This document shows, in pieces, positions 12,951 through 20,992 of a stretch of 22,870 nucleotides of DNA; the first letter of the stretch is position 1; each line of letters begins with the position of its first letter. The stretch is from contig DASUUU010000156.1 of assembly GCA_036373915.1 (NCBI GenBank), positions 1 to 22,870 on the forward strand. Direction: 5' to 3'. The notes under the pieces were generated by a model. That model worked only from the letters and a program-made list of their open reading frames with translations, was not told the DNA's origin and did no database searches. The position numbers and the translations under genes were made by a program. The stretch is from JASLBX01 sp036373915 (GTDB taxonomy: Bacteria; Actinomycetota; Actinomycetes; Jiangellales; Jiangellaceae).

Positions 12951-15770
12951 ATGCGACGAAAACTCACGGCAGGCGCCATCACGCTGGCGTTGACAGGGGC
13001 GGGCTTGTATTCAGCCGGCCTGCCAGCGGCGTCCATTGACACCATCAACACGCTCCAGCCGACCGCGGATGACCAAGCCAGTGTCGTCGAAGTGCACGTC
13101 GCCGACCGCGATGAACTCGACGCCCTTATCGCGACCGGCGTCGACCTGGATCACCAGGTCCATGAGGGTGATGACGGCATCGAGGTGCATGCCGTCGTCA
13201 CTCCTACCGAGGTCCAGGCTCTCGAGGCAATGGGGTTCGAGACCGGAGAGGTGGTCTTCAGCGCCGCGGACATGGAGGCTGCGCTCGACGAGCGGGAAGC
13301 GACCATCGCCGCCCACGTCGCCGAGAATGAAGAGTTCGCGGCGCTGGTCTACGACCAGACCAATCCCGACATCTCAGATGTCAAGATCATTCGGGCGGAC
13401 TACTACACGACGCAGACCGGCACCCAGGTGCTGTCGGTCGAGGCGAAGTGGGCGCAGGGCCAGACCTCGTCCCAGCAGCTCACCGTCGAACGGGACAGTG
13501 GCGCGGGCACCGAGATGGGCTCGGGTGGCACGCAGAACATCTCGCGGTTCGTCGACGCGGGTGTCTACCTCTACCACCGGGGAGCTTCGTCGGTCTCGAC
13601 GCGTCCCGAGTACATCAGGATTACCAGCCCGACGGGCGATGTCGCCGTGGCCAAGGTCAACGACTGGCTGCCGATCGAGGGCGACGACGAGTTCAAGGGC
13701 GACGTGTACGAAGAGGACTTCATCACCAGCTATCTCACGCCGACCGAGCTCTATGACCGGATTCACCAACTCGCCGTAGAGTTCCCTGATCTCGCCGAGA
13801 TCGTCGAGCTGCCGCACAAGACCAACGGCTACCGTCGCCACGCCCAGGCTCTGCTCGACCGGCCGAGCAGGCTGGTGGTCGATCCGCCATCGGCGGCGGC
13901 AGGCGAGTACGGCTTCGCGGGACCGGCCGGCTACGGCCCCGGCCTACCGGACGACGGCTTATCAGGTTCGTTCGCGGTGGTGGACGACGGCACCGGCGCC
14001 CCGACCGACGGATGCGAGCCGCTGGCCGGATTCCCGGCCGGGTCGATCGCTCTAGTCGATCGCGGCGCATGCAACTTCACCCAGAAGACACTGAACGCAC
14101 AGGCTGCGGGTGCGACGGCGGTCGTCATCGTCAACAACGTGCCCGGGAACCCGTTCAGCCCGGGAGGCAGCGCCCCCGGGATCACGATCCCGACGGTCAT
14201 GATCTCGATGGACGACGGGACGCTCATCAAGGGCAACCTGCCGGCAACGGGAACGCTCATCCCACCGGCGCCGAACGCGTCCCGCGTCGGCATCGACTCG
14301 CTGGCCTGGGGGCACGAGGGCGGCAACGATCTGACGATCGCCGCGGTCAACCCGGGTGTTCCCGACTCGTCGCTGTCGGTCGACGTCGACGGCGACGACA
14401 TCACCGTCAACCTGGCAACAAACTCGTCGGGTGCCCTTGTGAGCACTGCGGCGCAAGTCGTCGATGCGATCAACACTGACCCGGCGGCGAGCGATCTGGT
14501 GTTCGCGTACACCTACCGTGGCAGCACGGGCACCGGAGTCGTCCCGGCGACGTCACGGCAGAATCTGAGCGACTTCCTCGACGCACCGGACACTGTGTCG
14601 CGTGACCCGCACCCGGTGTATGCGATACGGATCGGAAAGCACCGTGACGGATCGAAGCCGGGAGTTCTCGCCTACGCGCAGGAACACGCCCGCGAGTGGG
14701 TTCCGCCGCTGGTTGCCATCGAGACGGCCGAGCGGTTGCTGCGAAACTACGCCCACCACGGACAGACGAAGCAACTCCTCAACAACCTGGATATCTGGAT
14801 CGCCCCGTCGATCAACCCAGACGGCGGTCACTACGCGTTCTATGACGACAACGGCCAGCGCCGAAACATGACCAGGCACTGCGACGTGACAGGCAGCTAC
14901 GACCTGAACGCCCGGGACAGCTGGGGTGTGGACAACAACCGGAACTACACCGAGTACAGCCTGTTCGACGGTTACAGCGGCGCTTCGACAAGCTGTACAA
15001 GCGACGTCTTCGCCGGGCCCAGCGAGCTGTCCGAGCCGGAGAACAAGAACCTGGACTGGCTGGCGTCGCGGCCGAACATCAAGTTCTCCATGAACCTGCA
15101 CAGCTCTGGCAACTACTTCATGTGGTCGCCAGGCTCGTACGCGACCCCGGGTCGGATCTCGGCTCCGCGTCCGAGCCTTGCCGAGGAGAGCTTCTTCTGG
15201 GGAGCCTCGTCCCAGATCCTGACGGCCATCAAACGGCACCGCGGGTTGTCGGTAACGCCGGCTCGAACCGGGCCTATCAGTGACGTGCTGTACTCGGCCG
15301 CGGGCAATTCCGGCGACATGCTCTGGTACAAGTACGGCATCTACGCCTGGAACTTCGAGGTGGGCACGTCGTTCCAGCCGAACTGGACCGAGGCGCACGA
15401 CGAGACCATGGAGTTCGCCAACGGGCTCGTGGAACTCATGCGGGTGGCTCGCGGCTTCGACACTGACTATCAGCGCCCGGAGAGCACGATCGTCGTGACC
15501 GAGAGCTCGACCGCGGGCATGGTGAATCTCCAGTTCGATACGAGTGAGCCGGCCGCGGTGTTCTACACCCTGGACGGCAGCACGCCGACACTGTCGTCCA
15601 CGCTGTACGCCGCCGCCGGGATTCGCGAAGCCGGCGAGCTGTTGACGGTTCCGGAAGGCACGGTCGTCCACTGGTTCTCGGTCGACGCGGCCGGCAACGT
15701 CGAGCAGAACTACCGGCCCGACGGCAACGGGAAGAACTTCAGGAAGGGGATCGCCACTCTGAGCGACTGA
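12951..15770 (+). CDS. secreted M14 zinc carboxypeptidase with inserted PA domain
   Basis: 939 aa. A signal peptide (MRRKLTAGAITLALTGAGLY, cut near AASI) indicates export. Residues ~34-260 form a propeptide-like region. The M14 fold starts at ~266 (ELYDRIHQLAVEFPDLAEIV), is broken at ~305 and resumes at ~552 (DPHPVYAIRIGKHRDGSKPG). The insert holds a PA domain (~339-427, GSIALVDRGACNF) and a second beta-rich module (~455-522, GGNDLTIAAVNPG, ITVNLATNSSGALVSTAAQV). Zinc ligands are His579 and Glu582 (HARE) and His717 (NLHSSG); Arg664 (NNRNYT) would bind the substrate carboxylate and Glu803 (NFEVGT) act as general base, so the enzyme looks active. The C-terminus (~845-939) is a chitobiase/Fn3-like domain (FYTLDGSTPT). 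GGAGGG precedes ATG 12951; an earlier in-frame start at 12861 lacks a signal sequence. Confidence 0.92.
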   Translation: MRRKLTAGAITLALTGAGLYSAGLPAASIDTINTLQPTADDQASVVEVHVADRDELDALIATGVDLDHQVHEGDDGIEVHAVVTPTEVQALEAMGFETGEVVFSAADMEAALDEREATIAAHVAENEEFAALVYDQTNPDISDVKIIRADYYTTQTGTQVLSVEAKWAQGQTSSQQLTVERDSGAGTEMGSGGTQNISRFVDAGVYLYHRGASSVSTRPEYIRITSPTGDVAVAKVNDWLPIEGDDEFKGDVYEEDFITSYLTPTELYDRIHQLAVEFPDLAEIVELPHKTNGYRRHAQALLDRPSRLVVDPPSAAAGEYGFAGPAGYGPGLPDDGLSGSFAVVDDGTGAPTDGCEPLAGFPAGSIALVDRGACNFTQKTLNAQAAGATAVVIVNNVPGNPFSPGGSAPGITIPTVMISMDDGTLIKGNLPATGTLIPPAPNASRVGIDSLAWGHEGGNDLTIAAVNPGVPDSSLSVDVDGDDITVNLATNSSGALVSTAAQVVDAINTDPAASDLVFAYTYRGSTGTGVVPATSRQNLSDFLDAPDTVSRDPHPVYAIRIGKHRDGSKPGVLAYAQEHAREWVPPLVAIETAERLLRNYAHHGQTKQLLNNLDIWIAPSINPDGGHYAFYDDNGQRRNMTRHCDVTGSYDLNARDSWGVDNNRNYTEYSLFDGYSGASTSCTSDVFAGPSELSEPENKNLDWLASRPNIKFSMNLHSSGNYFMWSPGSYATPGRISAPRPSLAEESFFWGASSQILTAIKRHRGLSVTPARTGPISDVLYSAAGNSGDMLWYKYGIYAWNFEVGTSFQPNWTEAHDETMEFANGLVELMRVARGFDTDYQRPESTIVVTESSTAGMVNLQFDTSEPAAVFYTLDGSTPTLSSTLYAAAGIREAGELLTVPEGTVVHWFSVDAAGNVEQNYRPDGNGKNFRKGIATLSD

Positions 15771-15777
15771 CCACCGG

Positions 15778-15793
15778 GTGCACCGCGGTGCAC
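15778..15793. repeat. 16-base perfect palindrome
   Basis: GTGCACCGCGGTGCAC begins 8 bases after the carboxypeptidase stop. It may be part of the termination region or a protein site. Confidence 0.4.
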
Positions 15794-15796
15794 TGA

Positions 15797-15839
15797 GACG
15801 AACTCCCCGCCCGGCCTCGGCCCGGCGGGGAGTCTCGTC
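15797..15839. terminator. bidirectional terminator between convergent genes
   Basis: ACTCCCCGCC (15802-15811) pairs with GGCGGGGAGT (15824-15833), and the stem extends outward through GACGA/CTCGTC with one bulge; the loop is 12 bases. It lies between the ends of the carboxypeptidase and the aminotransferase genes and would serve both. Confidence 0.7.
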
Positions 15840-15920
15840 GCGTTGTTGCGTGCAGGTGCACAGCTGCTGGGATCGACCAAGCGGCCGAGATGTCGCACTA
15901 TGGCTCGCAGCCCCGACGAG

Positions 15921-17168
15921 CTACCGGCGGCGGTCCAGGAACCGGCCGAAGCGCTCGATCGCGTCCTGGAGGTCTTCCAGGTGCGGCAGGGTGACGATGC
16001 GGACGTGGTCGGGACGCGGCCAGTTGAATCCGGTGCCTTGCACGACCAGCAGGTGCTCGGAGAGCAGCAGGTCAAGCACGAGTTGCTCGTCGTCCTCGAT
16101 CGGATACACGTCCGGATCGAGTCGCGGGAACAGGTACAGCGCACCCTTGGGCTGCACACACGTCACGCCGGGTATGTCGGTGACCAGCTTGTAGGCCAGG
16201 TCGCGCTGTTCGCGCAGCCGGCCACCGGGCAGGACAAGGTCGTTGATGCTCTGCCGGCCGCCGAGCGCGGTCTGGATCGCATGCTGGGCGGGCACGTTGG
16301 CGCACAGGCGCATGTTGGCCAGGATGTCCAGACCCTCGATGTAGGACTCGGCCTGCACCTTCGGACCGGATACCACCATCCAGCCCGACCGGAAGCCGGC
16401 CACGCGGTAGGCCTTGGACAGGCCGTTGAACGTCAGGCACAGCACGTCCGGCGCGGCGACCGCGGTCGGGAAATGCTCGGCCTCGTCGTACAGCACCTTG
16501 TCGTAGATCTCGTCTGACAGCAGCACGAGACCGTGTTTGCGCGCCAGGCCGGCGATCGCCTCGACCACGTCACGCGAGTAGACAGCGCCGGTCGGATTGT
16601 TCGGGTTGATGACCACGATGGCCTTCGTGCGCGCTGTGATCTTGGCGGCCAGGTCGTCCAGATCCGGCGACCAGTCTGCCGACTCGTCGCACATGTAATG
16701 CACGGCCGTCCCGCCAGCCAGGCTGACCGCTGCGGTCCACAGCGGGTAATCCGGGGCGGGGATGAGCACCTCGTCACCGTCGTCGAGCATGGCCTGCATG
16801 GCCATCACGATCAGCTCGGAGACGCCGTTGCCGAGGTAGACATCATCGACGTCGATCCCGGTGACACCAAGGTTCTGGTGATGCTGCACGACGGCCCGCC
16901 GTGCCGACAGCAGGCCCTTGGAGTCGCAGTAGCCCTGAGCCTCGGGCAGGCTGCGGATGACATCAGACAGGATCTCGTCCGGAGCGTCGAACCCGAACGG
17001 CGCCGGATTACCGATGTTGAGCTTGAGGATCCGGTGTCCCTCCTCCTCCAGCTGCTTGGCGTGCTCCAGCACCGGACCACGGATGTCGTAACAGACGTTG
17101 GCGAGCTTGCGGGACTGGCTGACCTGCATGACGGACAGGATCTCACTGGGCGCGTCCAGGCCGCGCAC
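15921..17168 (-). CDS. alaA: PLP-dependent alanine-type aminotransferase
   Basis: 415 aa, fold type I aminotransferase. The PLP lysine is in FNGLSKAYRVAGFRSGW (Lys252). Other landmarks are NIGNPAPFGFDAP (51-63), the Asn of INPNNPTGAVYS and the Asp/Tyr of LLSDEIYDK. It is near-collinear with mycobacterial Rv0337c-type proteins (named AspC, acting as alanine aminotransferase), so pyruvate/glutamate to alanine/2-oxoglutarate is the likely reaction. Start: GTG 17168 is taken because a TAGGCG box six bases upstream and a TTGACT -35 with an 18-base spacer fit a leaderless promoter; ATG 17129 is the alternative and gives 402 aa. It is divergent from the MarR-GNAT gene, sharing one palindrome. Confidence 0.9.
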   Translation of the reverse strand: MRGLDAPSEILSVMQVSQSRKLANVCYDIRGPVLEHAKQLEEEGHRILKLNIGNPAPFGFDAPDEILSDVIRSLPEAQGYCDSKGLLSARRAVVQHHQNLGVTGIDVDDVYLGNGVSELIVMAMQAMLDDGDEVLIPAPDYPLWTAAVSLAGGTAVHYMCDESADWSPDLDDLAAKITARTKAIVVINPNNPTGAVYSRDVVEAIAGLARKHGLVLLSDEIYDKVLYDEAEHFPTAVAAPDVLCLTFNGLSKAYRVAGFRSGWMVVSGPKVQAESYIEGLDILANMRLCANVPAQHAIQTALGGRQSINDLVLPGGRLREQRDLAYKLVTDIPGVTCVQPKGALYLFPRLDPDVYPIEDDEQLVLDLLLSEHLLVVQGTGFNWPRPDHVRIVTLPHLEDLQDAIERFGRFLDRRR

Positions 17169-17174
17169 AGGTTT

Positions 17175-17220
17175 CGCCTAGTGGGCAATCATTGACTCAG
17201 TCAAAGAATTTCGCGACGAT
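17175..17220. promoter_or_regulatory. divergent promoters sharing one palindrome
   Basis: TTGACTCAGTCAA (17192-17204) is a perfect 13-base palindrome. On the plus strand TTGACT, 17 bases, GACGAT, six bases lead to ATG 17227. On the minus strand TTGACT, 18 bases, TAGGCG, six bases lead to GTG 17168. The two -35 elements are therefore the two arms of the palindrome, an obvious operator for the adjacent MarR-domain protein. Confidence 0.5.
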
Positions 17221-17226
17221 GAAGAA

Positions 17227-18162
17227 ATGACAGTGTTGGCTGAGCGGGTGGCCGCCGTCCGGTCGTTCTCCCGCTTCTTCACGACGGTGATCGGCGCGCT
17301 GGACGAGGGGCTGCTTCAGTCGCCTTACTCTCTGACGGAAGCTCGAGTGATCTTCGAGCTGGCTCAGGCCGAGATCACCGAAGTAGTGGCATTACGGCGG
17401 GCGCTCGGACTCGACGCCGGCTACCTGAGCCGGATGTTGGCGCGGTTCGAAGCCGACGGACTCGTCGTCCGGGAGAAGTCAGGAGTCGATGCCCGCCGGC
17501 AGACGGTCCGGCTGACGCAGGCCGGCCGCAACGTGTTCAGGCTGCTCGACGACAGATCGTCCGAGCAGGTGAGCCGCCTGCTCGCGGCGGTTCCGGACGC
17601 AGACCAGCAGCGGGCGGTCGCCGCGATGTCAACTATCGAATCGGCGCTCGCGGCCCGTTCCCGGAGTTCGAGCGTCGCGCTCCGCGGCTTGCGTCCGGGT
17701 GATCTGGGCTGGGTCGTACACCGCCATGGCGTCCTCTACGCGGACGGATACAGGTGGGACGAGACGTTCGAGGCGCTCGTCGCCCAGATCGCCGCCGATT
17801 ATGGCCACCAGCACGATGCGCGCAGAGAGAACGCCTGGATCGCTGAGCTCGACGGCGAGCCGGTAGGCAGCGTGTTCTGCGCGCGCGGTGACGACGAGCG
17901 CACCGCCAAGCTCAGGCTCCTGCTCGTGGAACCGTCGGCGCGGGGCCACGGCGTCGGATCCCGGCTTGTCGACGAGTGCATCCGGTTCGCTCGCGACGCC
18001 GGCTACCAGGCGATGACGTTGTGGACCGTCGACGTGCTCGTGGCGGCTCGACGGATCTACGAGCGCGCCGGGTTCGTCCTCGTCGGCGAGGAGAGACGTG
18101 ACAGATTCGGCCAGGATCTGGTTGAGCAGTACTGGCGCCTGGAGCTCTCGAATTCGGGGTGA
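17227..18162 (+). CDS. MarR-type HTH / GNAT acetyltransferase fusion
   Basis: 311 aa. The N-terminal half (1-145) is a MarR-type winged helix: SLTEARVIFELAQAEITEVV, recognition helix region DAGYLSRMLARFEADGLVVR, wing EKSGVDARRQTVRLTQAG. The C-terminal half (about 155-308) is a GNAT domain with the acetyl-CoA loop VEPSARGHGVGSRLVDECIR and late strand TLWTVDVLVAARRIYERAGF. Such fusions are common and presumably couple ligand or substrate acetylation to regulation; neither ligand nor substrate is known. It starts at ATG 17227 with no ribosome-binding site, likely leaderless. The palindrome TTGACTCAGTCAA upstream is the probable autoregulatory operator and would also affect the divergent aminotransferase gene. 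Confidence 0.92.
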   Translation: MTVLAERVAAVRSFSRFFTTVIGALDEGLLQSPYSLTEARVIFELAQAEITEVVALRRALGLDAGYLSRMLARFEADGLVVREKSGVDARRQTVRLTQAGRNVFRLLDDRSSEQVSRLLAAVPDADQQRAVAAMSTIESALAARSRSSSVALRGLRPGDLGWVVHRHGVLYADGYRWDETFEALVAQIAADYGHQHDARRENAWIAELDGEPVGSVFCARGDDERTAKLRLLLVEPSARGHGVGSRLVDECIRFARDAGYQAMTLWTVDVLVAARRIYERAGFVLVGEERRDRFGQDLVEQYWRLELSNSG

Positions 18163-18170
18163 GCGACCGA

Positions 18171-18176
18171 TAACCT
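18171..18176 (+). promoter_or_regulatory. candidate -10 box, leaderless start of DUF1707 gene
   Basis: TAACCT is followed by six bases and then GTG 18183; no Shine-Dalgarno. The -35 region (TCGAAT at a 17-base spacing) is weak. Confidence 0.42.
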
Positions 18177-18182
18177 GGCCAG

Positions 18183-18809
18183 GTGTCCGTTGAACAGCCC
18201 GACAGGCCCGTGCCCCCCGACATCCGAGCGTCCGATGCCGAGCGCGAGGCGGTGGTCCAGCAACTGTCCGAGCAGGCGGCGAACGGGCGGCTGACGCTGG
18301 ACGAGCTCGAGCAGCGGATCAGTTCGGCTTACGCAGCGACGACTCGCGGTGAGCTGGACAAGCTGACCGCCGATCTGCCGCAGCAAGCGGCCGCGCCGAG
18401 CAACCGGCTCAAGCCCACGAAGTGGGTCGTGTCGGTCATGGGCGGGGCCGAGAAGCGGGGACGCTGGCGTGTCGGCGAGCGGCTGACGACGCTGGCGCTC
18501 ATGGGCGGCAACGACATCGACCTGCGGCACGCGGAGATCGATGCGGACGAGGTCACGATCATCGCCGTCGCCGTCATGGGTGGCATGGACATCTACCTGC
18601 CGGACACCGTCGACGTCCACGTCGGGGGTTTCGCGCTGATGGGCGGCAACGGCGAGCGGGGCAGTAGCCGGGCACCGCGCCCGGGCGCACCGCGGGTCAA
18701 GGTGTTCGCGTACTCCCTGATGGGCGGCATCGACGTGTGGCGGCTACCCGAGGAAGCCCGGGGCCTGCCTCTGAAACAGGCCAAGAAGATGGCCAAGCAA
18801 GCCGGCTAG
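18183..18809 (+). CDS. DUF1707 protein with LiaF-like C-terminal domain
   Basis: 208 aa. The DUF1707 segment is at 13-65 (IRASDAEREAVVQQLSEQAA, NGRLTLDELEQRISSAYAA, TRGELDKLTADLP). A linker follows, then a LiaF/DUF2154-type beta-helix region with the recurring motif MGG: SVMGGAEKRG, ALMGGNDIDLRHAEID, AVMGGMDIYLPDTVDV, ALMGGNGERG, SLMGGIDVW. Related proteins are tied to cell-envelope stress responses, but members without membrane helices, like this one, are uncharacterised. The start is GTG 18183, 20 bases after the MarR-GNAT stop; its own TAACCT box suggests a separate leaderless transcript. Confidence 0.88.
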   Translation: MSVEQPDRPVPPDIRASDAEREAVVQQLSEQAANGRLTLDELEQRISSAYAATTRGELDKLTADLPQQAAAPSNRLKPTKWVVSVMGGAEKRGRWRVGERLTTLALMGGNDIDLRHAEIDADEVTIIAVAVMGGMDIYLPDTVDVHVGGFALMGGNGERGSSRAPRPGAPRVKVFAYSLMGGIDVWRLPEEARGLPLKQAKKMAKQAG

Positions 18810-18878
18810 CCCCGAATTGCTCACGCACCTGTCCGATTTCCGCTAGTCAGGGGTCGAGCGGCAGGCCACAGTAGAGAC

Positions 18879-20351
18879 ATGCTCGACTTCGACGCCTGCT
18901 ACCGCGCGGTGCACAGCCGGGATGCCCGGTTCGATGGGGTGTTCTTCATCGGCGTGACGTCCACCGGCATCTATTGCCGGCCGAGCTGCCCGGCGATGAC
19001 CCCGAGACGTGAGAACGTGCGGTTCTACCGCTCTGCCGCGGAGGCGCAGTCGGCGGGCTTTCGGGCGTGCCGGCGGTGCCGTCCGGATGTCGCGCCGGGT
19101 TCGCCGGAGTGGAACGTCCGGGCGGACCTCGCGGGCCGCGCCATGCGCCTGATCGCCGATGGGACGGTGGAGCGCGACGGCGTCGGCGGGTTAGCCGCTC
19201 GGCTTGGCTACAGCGAGCGGCAGGTGCACAGGACGCTGACGGACGAGGTGGGCGCGGGGCCACTACGGCTGGCGCGTGCGCAGCGCGCTCACACCGCGCG
19301 TATCCTCCTCGAGACGACAGACCTGCCCGTGACCGAGGTGTGCTTCGCCTCCGGATTTGCGAGCGTGCGCCAGTTCAACGACACGATGCGGGCGATCTAC
19401 GCGAACACGCCGAGCGAACTGCGCGTGCGGTCGCGGCGCCGACCCAGCATGACGCCCACGGCCGGCGCGATCCAGCTTCGCCTCGCGTACCGCCGGCCGG
19501 CCGACCTGAGCAGCCTGCTGGAGTTCCTGGCGGTGCGAGCCGTGTCGGGCGTCGAAGAGGTCGATGGCCGGACATACCGGCGGAGCCTGGTACTGCCGCA
19601 TGCCACCGGCGTGGTCGAGCTGACGCCGGACGACGGCTATCTGGCCGCCACGCTGCGACTGGCCGACCATCGGGACCTGGCCGCCGCCGTCACAAGGTGC
19701 CGCCGGCTGTTCGATCTGGACGCGGATTCGACCGGGATCGACGTGGCACTGTCCGCCGACGAGACATTGGCGCCGCTGGTGGCACGATCGCCCGGCCGCC
19801 GGTTGCCTGGCGCAGCGGACGGCACGGAGTTGGCGGTGCGTGCCGTGCTTGGCCAGCAGGTGTCCGTGGCAGCGGCTCGGGGCATCGCGGGGAGACTCGT
19901 CCTGGAATACGGCAAGCCGCTGGACTCCCCGATCGGCGCAGTGACCCACGCCTTCCCGACCGCGGAGGCGCTGGCCGAGGTCGACCCGACGGCCTTCCCG
20001 ATGCCGCGCACCCGGCAGCGGACACTCCATGAGCTCGTGTCCCGGCTCGCCGATGGCCGGATGGGCATCGACGCGGGAGTCGATTGGGACGAGACAGAGC
20101 GCAAACTGCTCGAGGTTCCTGGCATCGGGCCGTGGACGGCCGGCTACATCCGGATGCGCGCGCTCGGCGACCCGGACGTGTTCCTGGCCACCGATCTGGG
20201 AGTTCGCCAGGGCATGGCGCGGGCCGGGCTGGCCTCCGACGATCCTCGCGCGGCCGAAGCCACCGCTGACCTTTGGCGACCCTGGCGGTCTTACGCGCAA
20301 TTGCACATCTGGAGCTTGCTGGATCAGCCGAAGAACAAGGAGCGATCATGA
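18879..20351 (+). CDS. Ada-AlkA fusion: methyl-sensing regulator and 3-methyladenine glycosylase
   Basis: 490 aa, four domains. (1) Ada zinc domain, about 1-75, with Cys33, Cys37, Cys64 and Cys67 (CRPSC, CRRC); Cys33 corresponds to the residue of E. coli Ada that accepts methyl groups from phosphotriesters. (2) AraC-type HTH, about 85-190 (VTEVCFASGFASVRQFNDTM). (3) AlkA-N-like domain, about 195-310 (IQLRLAYRRPADLSSLLEFL). (4) HhH-GPD glycosylase, about 310-485, with the hairpin LEVPGIGPWTAGYIRMRAL and the catalytic Asp439 (FLATDLGVRQG). It removes alkylated bases and probably induces its own operon when methylated. The stop overlaps ogt as ATGA. The C-terminal methyltransferase half of E. 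coli Ada is not fused but supplied by that gene. Confidence 0.95.
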   Translation: MLDFDACYRAVHSRDARFDGVFFIGVTSTGIYCRPSCPAMTPRRENVRFYRSAAEAQSAGFRACRRCRPDVAPGSPEWNVRADLAGRAMRLIADGTVERDGVGGLAARLGYSERQVHRTLTDEVGAGPLRLARAQRAHTARILLETTDLPVTEVCFASGFASVRQFNDTMRAIYANTPSELRVRSRRRPSMTPTAGAIQLRLAYRRPADLSSLLEFLAVRAVSGVEEVDGRTYRRSLVLPHATGVVELTPDDGYLAATLRLADHRDLAAAVTRCRRLFDLDADSTGIDVALSADETLAPLVARSPGRRLPGAADGTELAVRAVLGQQVSVAAARGIAGRLVLEYGKPLDSPIGAVTHAFPTAEALAEVDPTAFPMPRTRQRTLHELVSRLADGRMGIDAGVDWDETERKLLEVPGIGPWTAGYIRMRALGDPDVFLATDLGVRQGMARAGLASDDPRAAEATADLWRPWRSYAQLHIWSLLDQPKNKERS

Positions 20352-20857
20352 ATACGACCCGGTGGACGATGACCGACAGCCCAATCGGGCCGCTGCTGCT
20401 CACCGCTGACGACGGCGGCCTGACCCGGCTCTACATGGAAGTTCGCCGGCACGGCCCGGATGAGGTGCAGCCGGAATGGCGACGTGACGATGGCGCGTTC
20501 ACCGAGGCGTGCCGCCAACTCGACGAGTACTTCGCCGGCGAGCGCACCGATTTCGACCTACCGCTGAACCCGGCCGGCACGCCGTTTCAGCTGAAGGTCT
20601 GGGCGGCGCTGAGAACCATCCCCTACGGCGAGATCCGCAGTTACGGAGAGATCGCCGAGCAGATCGGCCGGCCAGGGGCGGCGCGCGCGGTCGGCCTGGC
20701 GAACGGACGTAATCCGATCTCGATCGTCGTCCCGTGCCACCGGGTCATCGGGGCGTCCGGCGCTCTGACCGGCTACGGCGGAGGGCTCGAGCGCAAGCAG
20801 TACCTGCTCGACCTCGAAACTCGCGTGTCCACCGGCCAGGCCACGCTCTACGCCTGA
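20348..20857 (+). CDS. ogt: methylated-DNA--protein-cysteine S-methyltransferase
   Basis: 169 aa. It transfers the methyl group from O6-methylguanine (and O4-methylthymine) to its own cysteine in a suicide reaction. The active-site motif is IVVPCHRVIG with Cys130; the recognition-helix region is FQLKVWAALRTIPYGEIRSY then GEIAEQIGRPGAARAVGLAN, with the Arg finger in AARAVG. The N-terminal domain is short and typical of Ogt. ATG 20348 overlaps the Ada-AlkA stop by 4 bases, with AAGGAGCG upstream, forming a two-gene alkylation-repair operon that the Ada part likely induces. Confidence 0.95.
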   Translation: MNTTRWTMTDSPIGPLLLTADDGGLTRLYMEVRRHGPDEVQPEWRRDDGAFTEACRQLDEYFAGERTDFDLPLNPAGTPFQLKVWAALRTIPYGEIRSYGEIAEQIGRPGAARAVGLANGRNPISIVVPCHRVIGASGALTGYGGGLERKQYLLDLETRVSTGQATLYA

Positions 20858-20892
20858 ACCGCGCCGATCATCCACCCAACCGCGCCGATCAT
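20857..20892. repeat. direct repeat pair next to the inverted-repeat element
   Basis: AACCGCGCCGATCAT occurs at 20857-20871 and 20878-20892, a 21-base period. The second copy runs into the left arm of the inverted-repeat element; the first overlaps the ogt stop codon. Confidence 0.6.
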
Positions 20893-20985
20893 GCAAGAGT
20901 GGGGCGACACGCCGAGTTGTCCGATTTCAGTGAGCTAGCGTCAGCGGATGAACCGGCGTGTCGCGGCTCCCGTTCTTGCATGATC
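20887..20985. repeat. 99-base inverted-repeat element
   Basis: The left arm 20887-20914 begins GATCATGCAAGA and ends CGACACGCCG; the right arm 20954-20985 begins CGGCGTGTCG and ends TCTTGCATGATC. The outer 12 and inner 10 bases of the arms are exact complements; the middle differs by a few bases and a small size difference. The 39-base centre (20915-20953) has no coding potential. Sited between the convergent ogt and permease genes, it could be a terminator hairpin for both strands or a MITE-like repeat. Confidence 0.6.
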
Positions 20986-20992
20986 GACGGGG

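Noticed and set aside
14553..15671. 372-codon open frame antisense to the carboxypeptidase
   Set aside because: Typical GC-driven shadow frame; Arg/Val/His-rich with no domain, while the sense strand has a complete M14 active site.
15778..15839. possible attachment site or CRISPR-like repeat
   Set aside because: One palindrome and one stem-loop between convergent genes are explained better by transcription termination; there is no repeat array.
15843..16517. plus-strand frame over the aminotransferase
   Set aside because: Antisense to a clear PLP enzyme, no motif.
19263..20306. 347-codon open frame antisense to the Ada-AlkA gene
   Set aside because: Mirror of a strongly supported gene; composition is Gln/Arg/His-rich without motifs.
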